The notes: a model not told the origin generated them from the letters alone. DNA of 64,000 nt from M55B129 sp964506505 (GCA_964506505.1 CAZDKY010000021.1:4081-68080); one strand, 5' to 3'. Shown: positions 1 through 9,659, numbered from the stretch's first letter. Made by a program: numbers and translations.

Positions 1-769
1 TAACCCAGTCGGTAGCCATGAAGAATGAGCCGAGCAGCAGCCCGCCGGTTACCAGGTGATAGAGCGGGTTGCCACCTGAGAGCAAAGTCAGAACCACTAC
101 CGTAGCCAGAATTGATACGGGTATCCTCCAGCTGATATGTTTTTTATAAAGCAAATAAGCCGCGCCGATAAGAATCGCCAGGGGCGATACTTCTGACATG
201 GCCCCTCCCGGAAAAGCCAGGAATAGCTGGCCCAGCGGGGGCATTTCCAGGCCCATTTTCATCATGGCCAGCGGTGTGGCCTGGGTCATCACATCAATTG
301 GGCCAAAGTAAACATTCAATGGCTCAAACCAGCTGTAAACAAAGGCAAAGAGCGGTGCCAGCAAAATCAGGGCCACTCTTCCGAAAAGAGCCGGGTTGAA
401 ACGGTTCCAGCCCAGGCCGCCAACCAGTTCCTTGGCCACCCCTACAGCAAGAAAGGTAGCCAGCACACCCTGCCACCACGGCGTAGAAGCGGGGAACAAC
501 AGGGCAACAAAGAGACCGGTGAGCAGTGCACTCCAATCTCCAGGCCTTGCTTTCCTGTTCATCAGGTTCCTGAACAGAAGCTCGGTTAAAATAGCGGTAA
601 CCAGGCAGACGGCAATAAAGAATACCGCATAGAGCCTGAAAAAATATATGGCTACCAGCGTGACAGGTATCAGGGCAATAAAAACATCACGCATAGCTTT
701 CGATATCGTCCCCTCATCTTTAATGTGCGGGGACGACGATACTATGAAATTTCGGGCTTCATTCACCAC
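1..769 (-). CDS. rnfD: RnfD, Rnf complex membrane subunit (C-terminus outside window)
   Basis: RnfD is the integral membrane, covalently flavinylated subunit of the Rnf ferredoxin:NAD+ oxidoreductase, which couples electron transfer to ion pumping. The frame starts at a GTG (769, or the in-frame GTG at 766) just after a GGAGGAG ribosome site and runs open to the window edge, about 256 residues of a usual 300-350. The N-terminus reads MNEARNFIVSSSPHI, the typical RnfD opening, followed by several hydrophobic helices. The flavin-attachment region reads DVMTQATPLAMMK; the family pattern is S/T-G-A-T, so Gly is replaced by Gln while the Thr acceptor is kept. It lies 27 bp after rnfC in the same direction, so the pair is co-transcribed and rnfGEAB probably follow outside the window. 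Confidence 0.9.
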   Translation of the reverse strand, partial: MVNEARNFIVSSSPHIKDEGTISKAMRDVFIALIPVTLVAIYFFRLYAVFFIAVCLVTAILTELLFRNLMNRKARPGDWSALLTGLFVALLFPASTPWWQGVLATFLAVGVAKELVGGLGWNRFNPALFGRVALILLAPLFAFVYSWFEPLNVYFGPIDVMTQATPLAMMKMGLEMPPLGQLFLAFPGGAMSEVSPLAILIGAAYLLYKKHISWRIPVSILATVVVLTLLSGGNPLYHLVTGGLLLGSFFMATDWV

Positions 770-796
770 TTATCTCCTCCTTTTCCCCACTTTCGC

Positions 797-2113
797 TTAT
801 TTCTTGCTCTGCATTTCGCGGATCAGCGGCTTGGTCCGCTGAATTAACTGCACGATTGGCCGCTTGGAGGGACAAACATAGGCACAGATACCACACTCTA
901 TGCAGTCCAGGGCATTCCACTCGTCTGCTTCCTCGATCATTTTTGCTTCACAGAATATACTCAGCTGATTGGGATAAAGCAGCATCGGGCAGTGCTCCAC
1001 ACATTTACAACAGCGGACACAGTCATAGTATTCCATGTCTTCGATGGCCATGTCCGGCGGCAGGACAATTACACCTGTTGTCCCTTTGACTATCGGAACA
1101 TCAAGGTTCTGCTGCGCTTTTCCGGTCATCGGTCCACCAATCACCACTTTGGCCGGCTCTTCCACTATGCCGCCGCATTCTTCAATCAGGTGGCCAATTG
1201 GAGTACCTATTTTTACCATCAGATTCTGAGGATCATTCAGGTTTTGACCGGTCACCGTGACCACTCTTTCGATCAGTGGCTTCTTATACCTGACCGCCTC
1301 GTAGATTGCCACACAGGTACCCACATTCTGGATAATTGCCCCCACATCAAAGGGTAAGCCCCCGGAAGGGATTTCCCGGTCGAGGGCCGCTTTAACAAGG
1401 TGTTTTTCCGAACCCTGCGGGTACTTGGTCGGCATTCTGAGCAGTACTATCTGGGAATTGGTATTTTTTTGTCGAACTGCTTCGATGGCGTCATCCTTAT
1501 TGTCTTCAATGCAGAGATAGGCCTTATCCACACTGAGCATCTTCATTAACAGCTCGATGCCCTGCAGCAGTTCCCCGGGTTTTTCCAGCATAAGGCGATG
1601 ATCACAGGTTAAAAATGGTTCACATTCACAACCGTTTATAACCAGAGCATCGATTTTTTTATCCGGTGGCGGGCTTAATTTAACTGCCGTCGGGAAAGCG
1701 GCACCACCCATCCCGACGATCCCCGCTTCTTTGATAGCCTTGCTCAGATCTTCTCTGGTCACGGTCTCAATATCGACGTCGGCAAGCTCAAGCTCATCCT
1801 GTTCCTCATCAACAGCAATGACAATGCTGTTCACCATCTGACCGGTTAAGTAAGCGCGGGGCTCAATTGCTGTAACCGTTCCTGAGAGGCTGGCATGGAT
1901 AGGCGCACTGACAAATTTGTCAGTTTCACCGATCTTTTGCCCGGCCTTCACTTTATCGCCCACTTTAACCAGCGGTTCATTGGGAGCACCGGTATGCTGA
2001 AGAAGCGGGATGACAAGCTCCCCGGGAAGAGATGCTTTTTTAATTTCTTTATGCTCGGTAAAGCTCTTATAGTGGGGGATACTGATCCCACCGGTAAATT
2101 TTTTCACTTCCAT
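797..2113 (-). CDS. rnfC: RnfC, Rnf complex NADH/FMN and iron-sulfur subunit
   Basis: RnfC is the peripheral cytoplasmic subunit that exchanges electrons with NAD and carries iron-sulfur clusters. The 438-residue length is normal for clostridial RnfC. Visible features: an N-terminal barrel-sandwich region (residues 30-100), a Gly-rich FMN/NADH loop GIVGMGGAAFPT near residue 131, an SLBB-like middle, and two 4Fe-4S motifs, CxxCxxCxxxCP at 365-375 and again at 404-414. The ATG is preceded by a GGGGGTGAAA-type ribosome site. It sits 18 bp after the formate dehydrogenase beta subunit, so formate oxidation and Rnf genes appear to share a transcript, which is unusual because rnfC normally heads its own operon. 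Confidence 0.95.
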   Translation of the reverse strand: MEVKKFTGGISIPHYKSFTEHKEIKKASLPGELVIPLLQHTGAPNEPLVKVGDKVKAGQKIGETDKFVSAPIHASLSGTVTAIEPRAYLTGQMVNSIVIAVDEEQDELELADVDIETVTREDLSKAIKEAGIVGMGGAAFPTAVKLSPPPDKKIDALVINGCECEPFLTCDHRLMLEKPGELLQGIELLMKMLSVDKAYLCIEDNKDDAIEAVRQKNTNSQIVLLRMPTKYPQGSEKHLVKAALDREIPSGGLPFDVGAIIQNVGTCVAIYEAVRYKKPLIERVVTVTGQNLNDPQNLMVKIGTPIGHLIEECGGIVEEPAKVVIGGPMTGKAQQNLDVPIVKGTTGVIVLPPDMAIEDMEYYDCVRCCKCVEHCPMLLYPNQLSIFCEAKMIEEADEWNALDCIECGICAYVCPSKRPIVQLIQRTKPLIREMQSKK

Positions 2114-2131
2114 TTGCTTTCACCCCCCGGT

Positions 2132-2917
2132 TTATTTAGTTTCGCTTTTGGCCTGCTCAATTTTCTTCGAATGTGAACGATTTACCCACAATCCGAAAGC
2201 TACCGCGATAATAACAAGCACGCGGAAGGGTTTAAAGAGAGCACTCCAAATACGGGTTTGTAGTGATACCTGCGGATCGACCGGCAAGCCGTACTTTTCC
2301 GGTTTATCGGCCAGGACATAGAGCATGGCCGTTCCATCTACCTCATCCAGGCCGTACATGGTAGCATTGGTTTTACCGGCCGCTTTGAGTTCTTCCACTC
2401 TACTCTGGGCCTGATCGATCAATTCACGGTAATCCCCAAACTGGATTGAACCTGTAGGACAGGCATTGGCACAGGCCGGCTCCAGGCCGGCATTGAGCCG
2501 GTCATAACAGAAAGTACACTTCTGCGCCTTATTGGTCAGCCGATCAAAACCGATCACGTTAAACGGACAGGCCGCCACGCAGTAGTTACAACCGATACAC
2601 TTTACCGTGTCAATATTAACCGTCCCGAATTCAGTGCGGTACAATGCTCCGGTGGGGCAGGCCTGCATGCAGGCTGCATCAGTGCAATGCATACAGCCCT
2701 GCTTGGACATGAGAAAACCTACTTTACCATCTTCTTCCTCATGTTCCCTGTAGACCACCCTCATCCAGGTCTGGGCCGAAAAACGGGGCGGGTTTTCATA
2801 ACTTCCTTCAAAGGTTGTCGCTTCTGCAGGCAGCTGGTTCCACTGCTTGCAAGCTACCTGGCAGGCACGGCAACCGATACACTTGGAGGCATCAATTAAA
2901 CAGATTAGCTGAGCCAT
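2132..2917 (-). CDS. fdhB: Formate dehydrogenase iron-sulfur (beta) subunit, membrane anchored
   Basis: This is the four-cluster electron-transfer subunit of an FdnGH-type formate dehydrogenase. Residues 13-23 hold CxxCxxCxxxC, and three further ferredoxin motifs follow (around 75-90, 107-120 and 133-155). A single hydrophobic helix near residues 231-247 close to the C-terminus should anchor it in the membrane, like the E. coli FdnH tail, with a basic cytoplasmic end. The ATG directly follows the fdhA stop, with its ribosome site inside the end of fdhA. No cytochrome b (gamma) subunit gene follows; rnfC does. Electrons from outside formate oxidation therefore need another membrane acceptor, which could be quinone-linked proteins elsewhere or, speculatively, Rnf. 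Confidence 0.92.
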   Translation of the reverse strand: MAQLICLIDASKCIGCRACQVACKQWNQLPAEATTFEGSYENPPRFSAQTWMRVVYREHEEEDGKVGFLMSKQGCMHCTDAACMQACPTGALYRTEFGTVNIDTVKCIGCNYCVAACPFNVIGFDRLTNKAQKCTFCYDRLNAGLEPACANACPTGSIQFGDYRELIDQAQSRVEELKAAGKTNATMYGLDEVDGTAMLYVLADKPEKYGLPVDPQVSLQTRIWSALFKPFRVLVIIAVAFGLWVNRSHSKKIEQAKSETK

Positions 2918-5900
2918 TTATCCTGCCCTCCTTATATTGCACAGGAATGCTTTTGATTCGGGGATAGCCGTATTGGCATCACCAACCGATGCCGTCAGGT
3001 CGTTGGCTACGGCACCGGTACTCATTCCCTTGAAACCCCAGTGCCAGGGCAATGCGACATAGTGTTTTTTCTCACCGTTGATGATCAGCGGTTTAAGACG
3101 CTTGGTAACACAAGCTTTTGCCTCTATACTTTCCTGATTGCCATCCTTGAAGAGGCGCTTGCTTTCGATGGCCACGACGTCGCCATTGTTTATACCCAGT
3201 TCTGAAGCCAGTTCCTCGCTGATCTCGATGAAAAGTTCCGGCATCAGCTCGTTCAACCAGGGGATATTACGGGTAACGATACCCGACTGGTAATGTTCAA
3301 CAACCCGACAGGTTGTAATGATGTAGGGGTATCTTTCCCTCTCTTCATCGGTTTCCACGGTGTGATCTTCGTAGAAACGCTGGCTAACCGGGTTATAAGT
3401 AGCATTGGGATAGAACAGGTTGGGAACCAGGCTCTCCGCCGGCTCGTAGTGAGTAGGCATGGGCCCGTCTTTCAAGGCACTGTGTGAATAAAGCCTGCCC
3501 ACACCTTCCGGCAGCATGATAAAGGGATTCTCCGTAGACTGTTCAAGAGTCCAGCTACCGGGAATATCGGGAATGTCGTTGCCAACCCACTTCTGCTGGA
3601 TTTCATCCCACCATATAACGGGGGCATCAGGATTCCATGGTTTTCCTTCCAGGTTGGCAGAACAACGATTGTAAACAATGCGCCGGTTCAGGGGCCAGGC
3701 AAAAGACCAACCCAGGTTAGTGCCAATACCGTCTTTTTCTCGATTCCGGTTCTTAGTAGCCGGTTGATCATAGTTGTTATAGTACCCGCTGTATAACCAG
3801 TTTCCGCAGGCCGTCGATCCGTCATCAGCCAGGCCTACAAAGTTGGTAACCAGTGAATCGTCAACCACCCGGTAACCGTTGATATCTTTACAAACCTTGA
3901 CAATATCCACTTCACCGTCAGGACCGTCATAATCCCAGAACATTTTTGTGATCTGTTCTGGAACAACGCCACCCTCTGCTTCATAGAGGGACTGCAGTCT
4001 CTTAAAAAGTTCATTAACAATCCACAGGTCTGATTTTGCTTCGCCCGGCGGATCCTGGCACTTCCAGGTCCATTGGATCCAGCGGCCGCTGTTGGCCTTG
4101 CTGCCTTCCCTTTCATAACCGGCCGCGGCTGGGAGGATAAAGACCTCGGTGTCAATTTCAGCCGGATCCATGCCGGGACCCTGCCAGAAAGAAGCAGTTT
4201 CGTTTTCAAAGAGATCTACTGCAACGAGCCACTTGAGGTTCTTCTGGTAGTTACGCTTGTTAGCGGCACTGGGACCGGATACGGCCGGGTTGTCAGCCCA
4301 GCAGATCATCCCTTCCACTTTTTTTTCTCCCATATCTTTATACAGGGCAATGTGAGAGTGATCACGCCCGTCCAGCTTCGGCATCCACTGATAACCGAAC
4401 TCATTATCTGAAGTAGCGTTATCGCCATAGAAAGCCTTCAGGAGGCTGACAAAATACTTCGGCTTGTTACTCCACCACCCGGAGGCCGGGGTTTCTTTTA
4501 CCAGGTAATCATCAAGAGTAGGATGAGTCGCCTGCTGGGGAGTAGACATGTAACCGGGAACAATGTGATAGAGTATACTCATATCTGTTGAACCCTGCAC
4601 ATTGGACTGCCCGCGCTGGGCATTCACTCCACCACCGGCAATTCCGATATTCCCCAGGAGCAGCTGGACAATGGCACAGGAACGGACATTCTGTGAACCG
4701 TGCGTGAACTGGGTGATACCCATGGCATAAAGCAGGTTGCCTGCTTTACCGGCTTCACCTGTGCTGCTGTAAAGCTCATAAGAAGCTTCCAGCGCTTCGG
4801 GATCGGCACCTGTTATCTTGCTCACATTGTCGATGGTGTACTTAGCATAATGCTTTTTCATTAACTGCAGAACACAGTTGGGATCCTGCAAGGTGGGATC
4901 CTTTAGCGGCTTGCCCTCTTCATCCTGCTGGTACTGCCATGTTTCGGTATTGTATTTCTTCGCACTGCGAGCAGGATCGTCTTCGTCTCCGGAAAAAAGT
5001 CCTGTTGCCTCATCAAATGAAAACTCTTCGTTAACAAGGTAAGATGCATTGGTGTAATTTTCTACATACTCCTTGTGATAACGTTCGTTGCTGAGGATAT
5101 AGTTGATCATTCCGCCCAGGTAAGCAATATTGGTCCCGGGGCGAATGGAAACGTGCAGATCAGCAACCGCTGCCGTTCTGGATATGCGGGGGTCGATTAC
5201 AATTAACTTCGCTCCCCTGGTCTCCCGGGCCTTTTGGATCCATTTCATAGAAATAGGATGGTTCTCAGCTGTGTTCCCACCTATATTGATAAAAACATCG
5301 GTATGTTTATAATCAATCCAGTGGTTGGTCATGCAACCTCTCCCGAACGTGGCGCCGAGACCGGCGACCGTGCTCGAGTGTCAGAGGCGAGCACAGTGAT
5401 CAATATTAATCACACCCATGGCCCGGGCCATCTTGTGGAAGAGGTAATTTTCCTCGTTGGTACAGAAAGCACTGCCCAGCCAGGAAATGGCCTCGGTCCG
5501 GTTGACGGTAACCTGCCTGCCGTCTACATTGACCGATTCAACATAAGTTTGATCACGCGTGTCTTTAATTTTTCTGGCGATCGTATCCAGAGCCCAGTCC
5601 CAGTCTTTTACTTCATAGCTGCTGCTACCCGGAGCCCTGTATAGCACGTGAGTCAAACGGTTCGGGTTAGGCTTCGGTTTTCCTTTCTCATCGTAAATAT
5701 AAGAAATGTTGTAATGCGAGCTCCCTTTACTGCAAAGGGTACCCTCATTAATGGGGTGGTCCGGATCTCCTTCAGCATTGACAATTACGCCGTCCCGGAC
5801 ATGACAAACCACACCACAGCCAACTCCGCAAAAAGTGCAAATTGTTGTATACTCCTTGGTATACTTAATGCGCAGCGGGTCAATGGTTGACGCAGAAGCC

Positions 5901-5983
5901 TTATTCAGGCCAACACTGGCCAGCGTTGCCGCAGCGGCAGTTGCGCCAGTCAATTTTAAAAAACTGCGTCGTGTTAATTGCAT
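2918..5983 (-). CDS. fdhA: Formate dehydrogenase alpha subunit, selenocysteine-containing, Tat-exported
   Basis: Catalytic molybdenum/tungsten bis-MGD subunit oxidising formate to CO2. The frame has one internal TGA at 5381-5383 which I read as selenocysteine at residue 201, in HCARL-U-HSS, exactly the FdnG/FdhH active-site context; reading through gives 1021 residues, normal for this family. A twin-arginine signal (RRSFLKLTG, residues 5-13, then an Ala-rich core) predicts export in the folded state. The N-terminal 4Fe-4S cluster ligands are C49, C52, C56 and C84. A hairpin placed like a SECIS element follows the TGA. The ATG has a GGAGGTGG ribosome site. It lies between fdhE (14 bp upstream) and fdhB (adjacent). 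If the TGA is ignored the gene would appear as two pieces. Confidence 0.95.
5350..5383 (-). promoter_or_regulatory. SECIS element of fdhA with selenocysteine UGA
   Basis: The UGA at 5381-5383 is followed by a hairpin whose stem CGCC/GGCG (5363-5366 with 5353-5356) closes a GGUCUC loop 19-24 nt after the codon. E. coli fdhF has its GGUCU loop at nearly the same distance. This is the SelB-binding signal that recodes UGA. Confidence 0.85.
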
Positions 5984-5997
5984 AAGAATTCCACCTC

Positions 5998-6897
5998 CTA
6001 GTCGTGTCTGTCTACTATTTCGCTCTGGTTAACCCACTCCAGGCCGGAGCCGGGAGTGAAACCTTCCCGCCTGGCCAGTAAATCATAAGGCAGAGTGGCA
6101 AGGTTGTGGATGGTTAAGATTTCTGCTCCATCCATGTTTAATTTTCTCCCATCAAAGATCTTGTAATACTGGCAGCATTGGCGACAATAGTAAACCCTGC
6201 ATGTTTCCATCCCTTCAACACTAAAATAACCGAGTTCCTCTCGCTCTTCATTTCCGCAGTACGGGCATTTGACGCGGCTATACACCCAGCGGGTGCCACA
6301 GAGCCAGCATTCGAACTGTTTTGCGCCATCACTGCTGCGAAGCATACCAAAATGAGGCTTTTCACCGCATAACGGGCAATTCCCTCCTTCCCAGATGTCA
6401 GTCCGCAAGACCTCACTTACCGGCTGTAGGTACTGCCGGTAAAAGGAAGATACTATTATCGAAAAAAGAAACGTGGCCATGTCCTGCTCCAGGACGTTTT
6501 CTTTGACCAGATCGTCTCTGAACTCCATGAACTCGTTTCTTTCCATTTTTTCTGGTTTTTCAGCCAGGAACCGGTCACTTGCTTCTTCTAAAACCTTCAC
6601 AGTAGTTTTTAAAGTTGGATTCGTTTTGTTCATGGCTATACTAACTTTCTTTAGCATTCCGATGACAGCGCTGGTATCCAGCGGGGGATTGCAGTTAAGC
6701 GACTGGCCCTTCTGCAGGGTTTCGTATACTTTCATTTCATCAAGCGGCGCTGCAGCTTCAATCGGGTTTTCCAGAATATACTCATTAAGAGCAGAATATG
6801 CCTTTTCGACAAAGGTAACTGCTTCGCTAAAATTGTCATAGAGGCGGATGCAGCGGTCAATTTCTTCCCTGTAATTATTGTGCGGCAGGATAGTCAA
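5998..6897 (-). CDS. fdhE: FdhE, formate dehydrogenase accessory protein
   Basis: FdhE is a cytoplasmic rubredoxin-like zinc/iron protein needed to make active Tat-exported formate dehydrogenase. The 299-residue product has a helical N-terminal half and a C-terminal half with the family's CxxC series: CPLCGEKPHFG, CWLCGTRW, CPYCGN and CRQC, spread over residues 175-245. The start is a TTG eight bases after a GGGGG ribosome site. It is the first gene of the fdhE-fdhA-fdhB-rnfCD run, which fits a role as maturation factor made just before its client. A Rex-like palindrome lies about 60 bp upstream. Confidence 0.93.
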   Translation of the reverse strand: MTILPHNNYREEIDRCIRLYDNFSEAVTFVEKAYSALNEYILENPIEAAAPLDEMKVYETLQKGQSLNCNPPLDTSAVIGMLKKVSIAMNKTNPTLKTTVKVLEEASDRFLAEKPEKMERNEFMEFRDDLVKENVLEQDMATFLFSIIVSSFYRQYLQPVSEVLRTDIWEGGNCPLCGEKPHFGMLRSSDGAKQFECWLCGTRWVYSRVKCPYCGNEEREELGYFSVEGMETCRVYYCRQCCQYYKIFDGRKLNMDGAEILTIHNLATLPYDLLARREGFTPGSGLEWVNQSEIVDRHD

Positions 6898-7333
6898 TTA
6901 TATATCCCCCTTTAATTTAAATTAATACCAATTATTAGTATTAGGAATCACATATATTGTGAATTTATTAACATGTACTTACATAAAAAAATGCCTTCCT
7001 CATATTTAAGCATTATGGCACATATCGTTTTCTGTGTCAATAAATACTGACACCTTATTAATCAACCCTTATTAATCATTTTACTTTAATAAAATTTCCG
7101 GCTCCTCAAAGATTTTAAACGATATAAAACGGATATGATATAAACTTAATATCAAATACATTCATTCTATAAAAAGGCGGCTGATCCTTTTTTTTAAAAC
7201 ATTTTTTTTCTGCCGCTTTTTCAGTCTCAAATGGTCCAATTCTTTAATTCAAATGTTAAAAATGGCCTTCCATTCGATAAATTTTTCTCCCTTTACTTAG
7301 TTTCAATTCAGCAGGGCAAGTCGAACTGGATCA
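6898..7333. other. Intergenic region upstream of fdhE and downstream of arsC
   Basis: No gene seen. The stretch is very AT-rich and holds the fdh operon control region (Rex-like palindrome at 6957-6974). A candidate hairpin with AAAAAGGCGGC near 7171 pairing GCCGCTTTTT near 7212 around a T-rich loop could be a weak terminator for arsC. Confidence 0.4.
6957..6974. promoter_or_regulatory. Rex-like operator candidate upstream of fdhE
   Basis: The sequence TTGTGAATTTATTAACAT is an imperfect palindrome matching the clostridial Rex consensus TTGTTAAnnnnTTAACAA at all but two fixed positions, and the TTGTGAA half-site is itself known from Rex sites of other groups. It lies about 60 bp before the fdhE start. 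A second overlapping palindrome (TCACA-TATAT-TGTGA) covers 6948-6962. Redox control by NADH/NAD+ would suit this operon, but this is inference. Confidence 0.4.
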
Positions 7334-7756
7334 TTACTTCGTTAGTAGTTTCACATAATCTTGAATTTGATCACGGATAATTCGAAATTGATCCAGTATT
7401 TCCTCCTCCTTTCCCTCAGCCCTGGCCGGATCTTCCAAAGGCCAGTGCCTCTTTTCAACTTTTACCGGGACAACCGGACAGTTTTCCCGGGCATCGCCGC
7501 ACAGGGTAATCAACAGGTCAGTCTTATTCAATAGCGCACCAGTTATACGATCAGAAGTCTGATTGCTGATATCTATTCCCACTTCGTCCATTACCCTGAC
7601 TGCCCGCGGATTCAGCCCAACAGGATTTATACCGGCGCTAGAAACTGCGAAGCGATCCCCGCCGAGCTTTTTTAAAAACCCTTCGGCCATCTGGCTGCGA
7701 GCAGAATTGCCGGTGCAGAGGAAGAGTACCCTTTTTGGGGCAGCTTTCTTATTCAT
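7334..7756 (-). CDS. arsC: Arsenate reductase, thioredoxin-coupled (LMW-PTP fold)
   Basis: Cytoplasmic enzyme reducing arsenate to arsenite with electrons from thioredoxin. The P-loop is C14-TGNSA-R20 and two further redox cysteines sit at C86 and C93; the spacing (72 and 7) equals C10/C82/C89 of the S. aureus enzyme, so the full relay is present. Length 140 residues is normal. A GGGAG ribosome site precedes the ATG. The expected partner, an Acr3 arsenite pump, is only a dead fragment just upstream, followed by an ArsP-type permease. Confidence 0.92.
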   Translation of the reverse strand: MNKKAAPKRVLFLCTGNSARSQMAEGFLKKLGGDRFAVSSAGINPVGLNPRAVRVMDEVGIDISNQTSDRITGALLNKTDLLITLCGDARENCPVVPVKVEKRHWPLEDPARAEGKEEEILDQFRIIRDQIQDYVKLLTK

Positions 7757-7862
7757 TTGTTGATTCTCCCGTTTGGATATTTTTTAATTGTTACTATTCC
7801 ATAATTAATTTGAGACAACATTACAAAACTTCTTCGCTCAATCTCAAAAATAATGTGGCTTT

Positions 7863-8048
7863 TTACCTTACAACCTGCTTCATGGCCGGGAACCAGCTGC
7901 GGGTCTTCAGGCAGATCCGGACCAGGACCAGCATGATCGGCACTTCGATTAAAACCCCGACGACCGTGGACAGGGCCGCCCCTGAAGTGAGGCCGAAAAT
8001 TGTCACCGCCGTAGCTATGGCCACCTCAAGATGGTTGCCGTCGCCTAT
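7863..8048 (-). pseudogene. C-terminal fragment of an Acr3 arsenite efflux pump
   Basis: Reading the minus strand gives about 60 residues, [19 protein letters not shown] followed by [20 protein letters not shown], the end of Acr3 (family pattern: NNFELAIA then GAALATVVGVLVEVPVML). There is an in-frame TGA immediately before it and nothing Acr3-like further upstream, so roughly 80 percent of the pump is missing. It lies between arsC and the permease, where an intact acr3 would be expected, suggesting a deletion in an old ars operon. Confidence 0.75.
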
Positions 8049-8155
8049 ATTTCATGCCGGTATCAATACATTGGTCACCATACAGGAAATAGTTTATATA
8101 CCCCATTTATTTTTAAATCCAAAACTGCTTTGTACAGACAGGTGCTGGTTAGCCT

Positions 8156-9331
8156 TTATAATCCCATGCTGCCAAAAATCATCCCCGATATTGTAGCCAT
8201 AACAACAACCAGCGCAACGAAAACTATCGTTTTTTGGGTGCCGAGAACTGAACGTATTACAAGCATATTTGGCAAACTGAGGGCCGGTCCGGCGAGCAGC
8301 AGGGCGAGCGCCGGCCCCTTACCCATGCCAGCTCCAAGCAATCCCTGTAGAATGGGAATTTCTGTTAAGGTGGCGAAGTACATAAAAGCACCGACTACTG
8401 AGGCAACAAGGTTGGCCTGCAAACTGTTACCACCAACCAGCGCTTCTATATAGCGAACCGGAATTAACCCGGCATCGCTTCCCGGACGCCCCATCAGCAA
8501 ACCGGCTACCAGGACACCGGCAAAAAGCAGGGGCAGAATCTGCTTGGCAAAATCCCAGGTGGTATTAACCCAGTCCTTTCGTTCTTCCTGTTTAAACCAC
8601 CGGGCGAGTATAAAGAAAAGGGCAACCAGTAAAGCTATTACTACCGGCCATTTTACCGCGTATATCATATTATAGAAACCAATTGGTTCAGCCGGTTTAC
8701 CCCAGGTGGCAAAAATCAATATCAACACGAGGGTCAGGAAAAAGAGGATATTCTGCACCGGGCTGCGTGTTTCAGTCATATCTTCATCCAAACCAGCCAT
8801 CTGTGAGGCAAGCCTTTTTTGATCATCTTCCCGATATAGAAAAGCCATAATCAGCCCGATCACCACTGCAAATACTATTGCACCAACTGCCCTGGCCATG
8901 CCAAGTTCCCAGCCCAGGACCCGTGCTGTTAAAACAATCGCCAGGATATTAATGGCTGGCCCTGAGTAAAGAAAGGCCACGGCCGGGCCAATACCTGCTC
9001 CACGACGGTAAATACCACTGAACAGGGGCAATACCGTGCAGGAGCAAACAGCCAGGATTATGCCGGAAACTGAGGCTACAGAATAGGCAACAATCCTGCT
9101 GGCACCGCTCCCAAAATACTTGATCACTGCACCCTGGGAAACAAAATTGGCAATAGCCCCGGCTATAAAGAATGCCGGGATCAGGCAGAATAAAACATGC
9201 TCCCGGGCATATTCCTGCAGCAGGTGAAAAGCTTCAATAATAGCCGTGCTTATCTGCGGACTGCCAAAAGGCACAAAATAGGCAGCGAGAAAAACGGCTA
9301 CGATAACAATAAATTTTTGGTATTCTTTCAT
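8156..9331 (-). CDS. ArsP/UPF0718-type permease
   Basis: Predicted inner-membrane permease of the ArsP_1 (formerly DUF318) family, some members of which export trivalent organoarsenicals or other metalloids. About ten hydrophobic helices are visible in two homologous halves, each with a helix-loop carrying GPA motifs (LYSGPAINILAI and LLLAGPALSLPNML), and the family Cys pair near residues 95-100 (VCSCTVLPLF), which could bind a thiophilic metalloid. A TTG at 9343 is possible, but it touches the ribosome site, so I favour the ATG at 9331. The gene downstream-coupled partner is the small thioredoxin upstream of it, a common pairing for this family. Confidence 0.85.
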   Translation of the reverse strand: MKEYQKFIVIVAVFLAAYFVPFGSPQISTAIIEAFHLLQEYAREHVLFCLIPAFFIAGAIANFVSQGAVIKYFGSGASRIVAYSVASVSGIILAVCSCTVLPLFSGIYRRGAGIGPAVAFLYSGPAINILAIVLTARVLGWELGMARAVGAIVFAVVIGLIMAFLYREDDQKRLASQMAGLDEDMTETRSPVQNILFFLTLVLILIFATWGKPAEPIGFYNMIYAVKWPVVIALLVALFFILARWFKQEERKDWVNTTWDFAKQILPLLFAGVLVAGLLMGRPGSDAGLIPVRYIEALVGGNSLQANLVASVVGAFMYFATLTEIPILQGLLGAGMGKGPALALLLAGPALSLPNMLVIRSVLGTQKTIVFVALVVVMATISGMIFGSMGL

Positions 9332-9390
9332 GGACAGGTTCAACTCCTCGATATAAATAAACTTGTTGGAATATTGTTTGTGTTAAATAA

Positions 9391-9630
9391 TTACAATTCT
9401 TCCTGGATCATTTTTTTTATTGCTTCAAGGCTCAGCACTTTACCGGAAGATTTAACCTTTTCATTAATAACAAGAGCCGGCGTCATCATCACATTATAGT
9501 CCATTATTTCATCCATATCCGTAACCTTCCTGACATCAGCGGCAACATTTAGTTCAGCCAGAGCATTTACTGTTTCCTTTTCCAGAGCCTGGCATTTGCT
9601 GCACCCGGTTCCCAATATTTTAATGATCAT
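9391..9630 (-). CDS. Small thioredoxin-family protein (redox-active disulfide protein)
   Basis: A 79-residue glutaredoxin-sized thioredoxin-fold protein with the active-site motif GTGCSKC at residues 7-13, the cis-Pro region MMTPALVIN near residue 50, and no signal peptide. These TM0996/MTH895-like proteins are usually encoded next to UPF0718 permeases and may keep the permease cysteines or its substrate reduced. AGGAG precedes the ATG by 11 bases. It is the first intact gene of the permease-arsC block. Confidence 0.9.
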   Translation of the reverse strand: MIIKILGTGCSKCQALEKETVNALAELNVAADVRKVTDMDEIMDYNVMMTPALVINEKVKSSGKVLSLEAIKKMIQEEL

Positions 9631-9659
9631 TTTTTTATTAACTCCTTTCGATTATTATT

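Noticed and set aside
5381..5383. Apparent stop codon splitting the formate dehydrogenase alpha gene in two
   Set aside because: The codon is the conserved selenocysteine position of this enzyme family and a SECIS-like hairpin follows, so I treat it as one gene.
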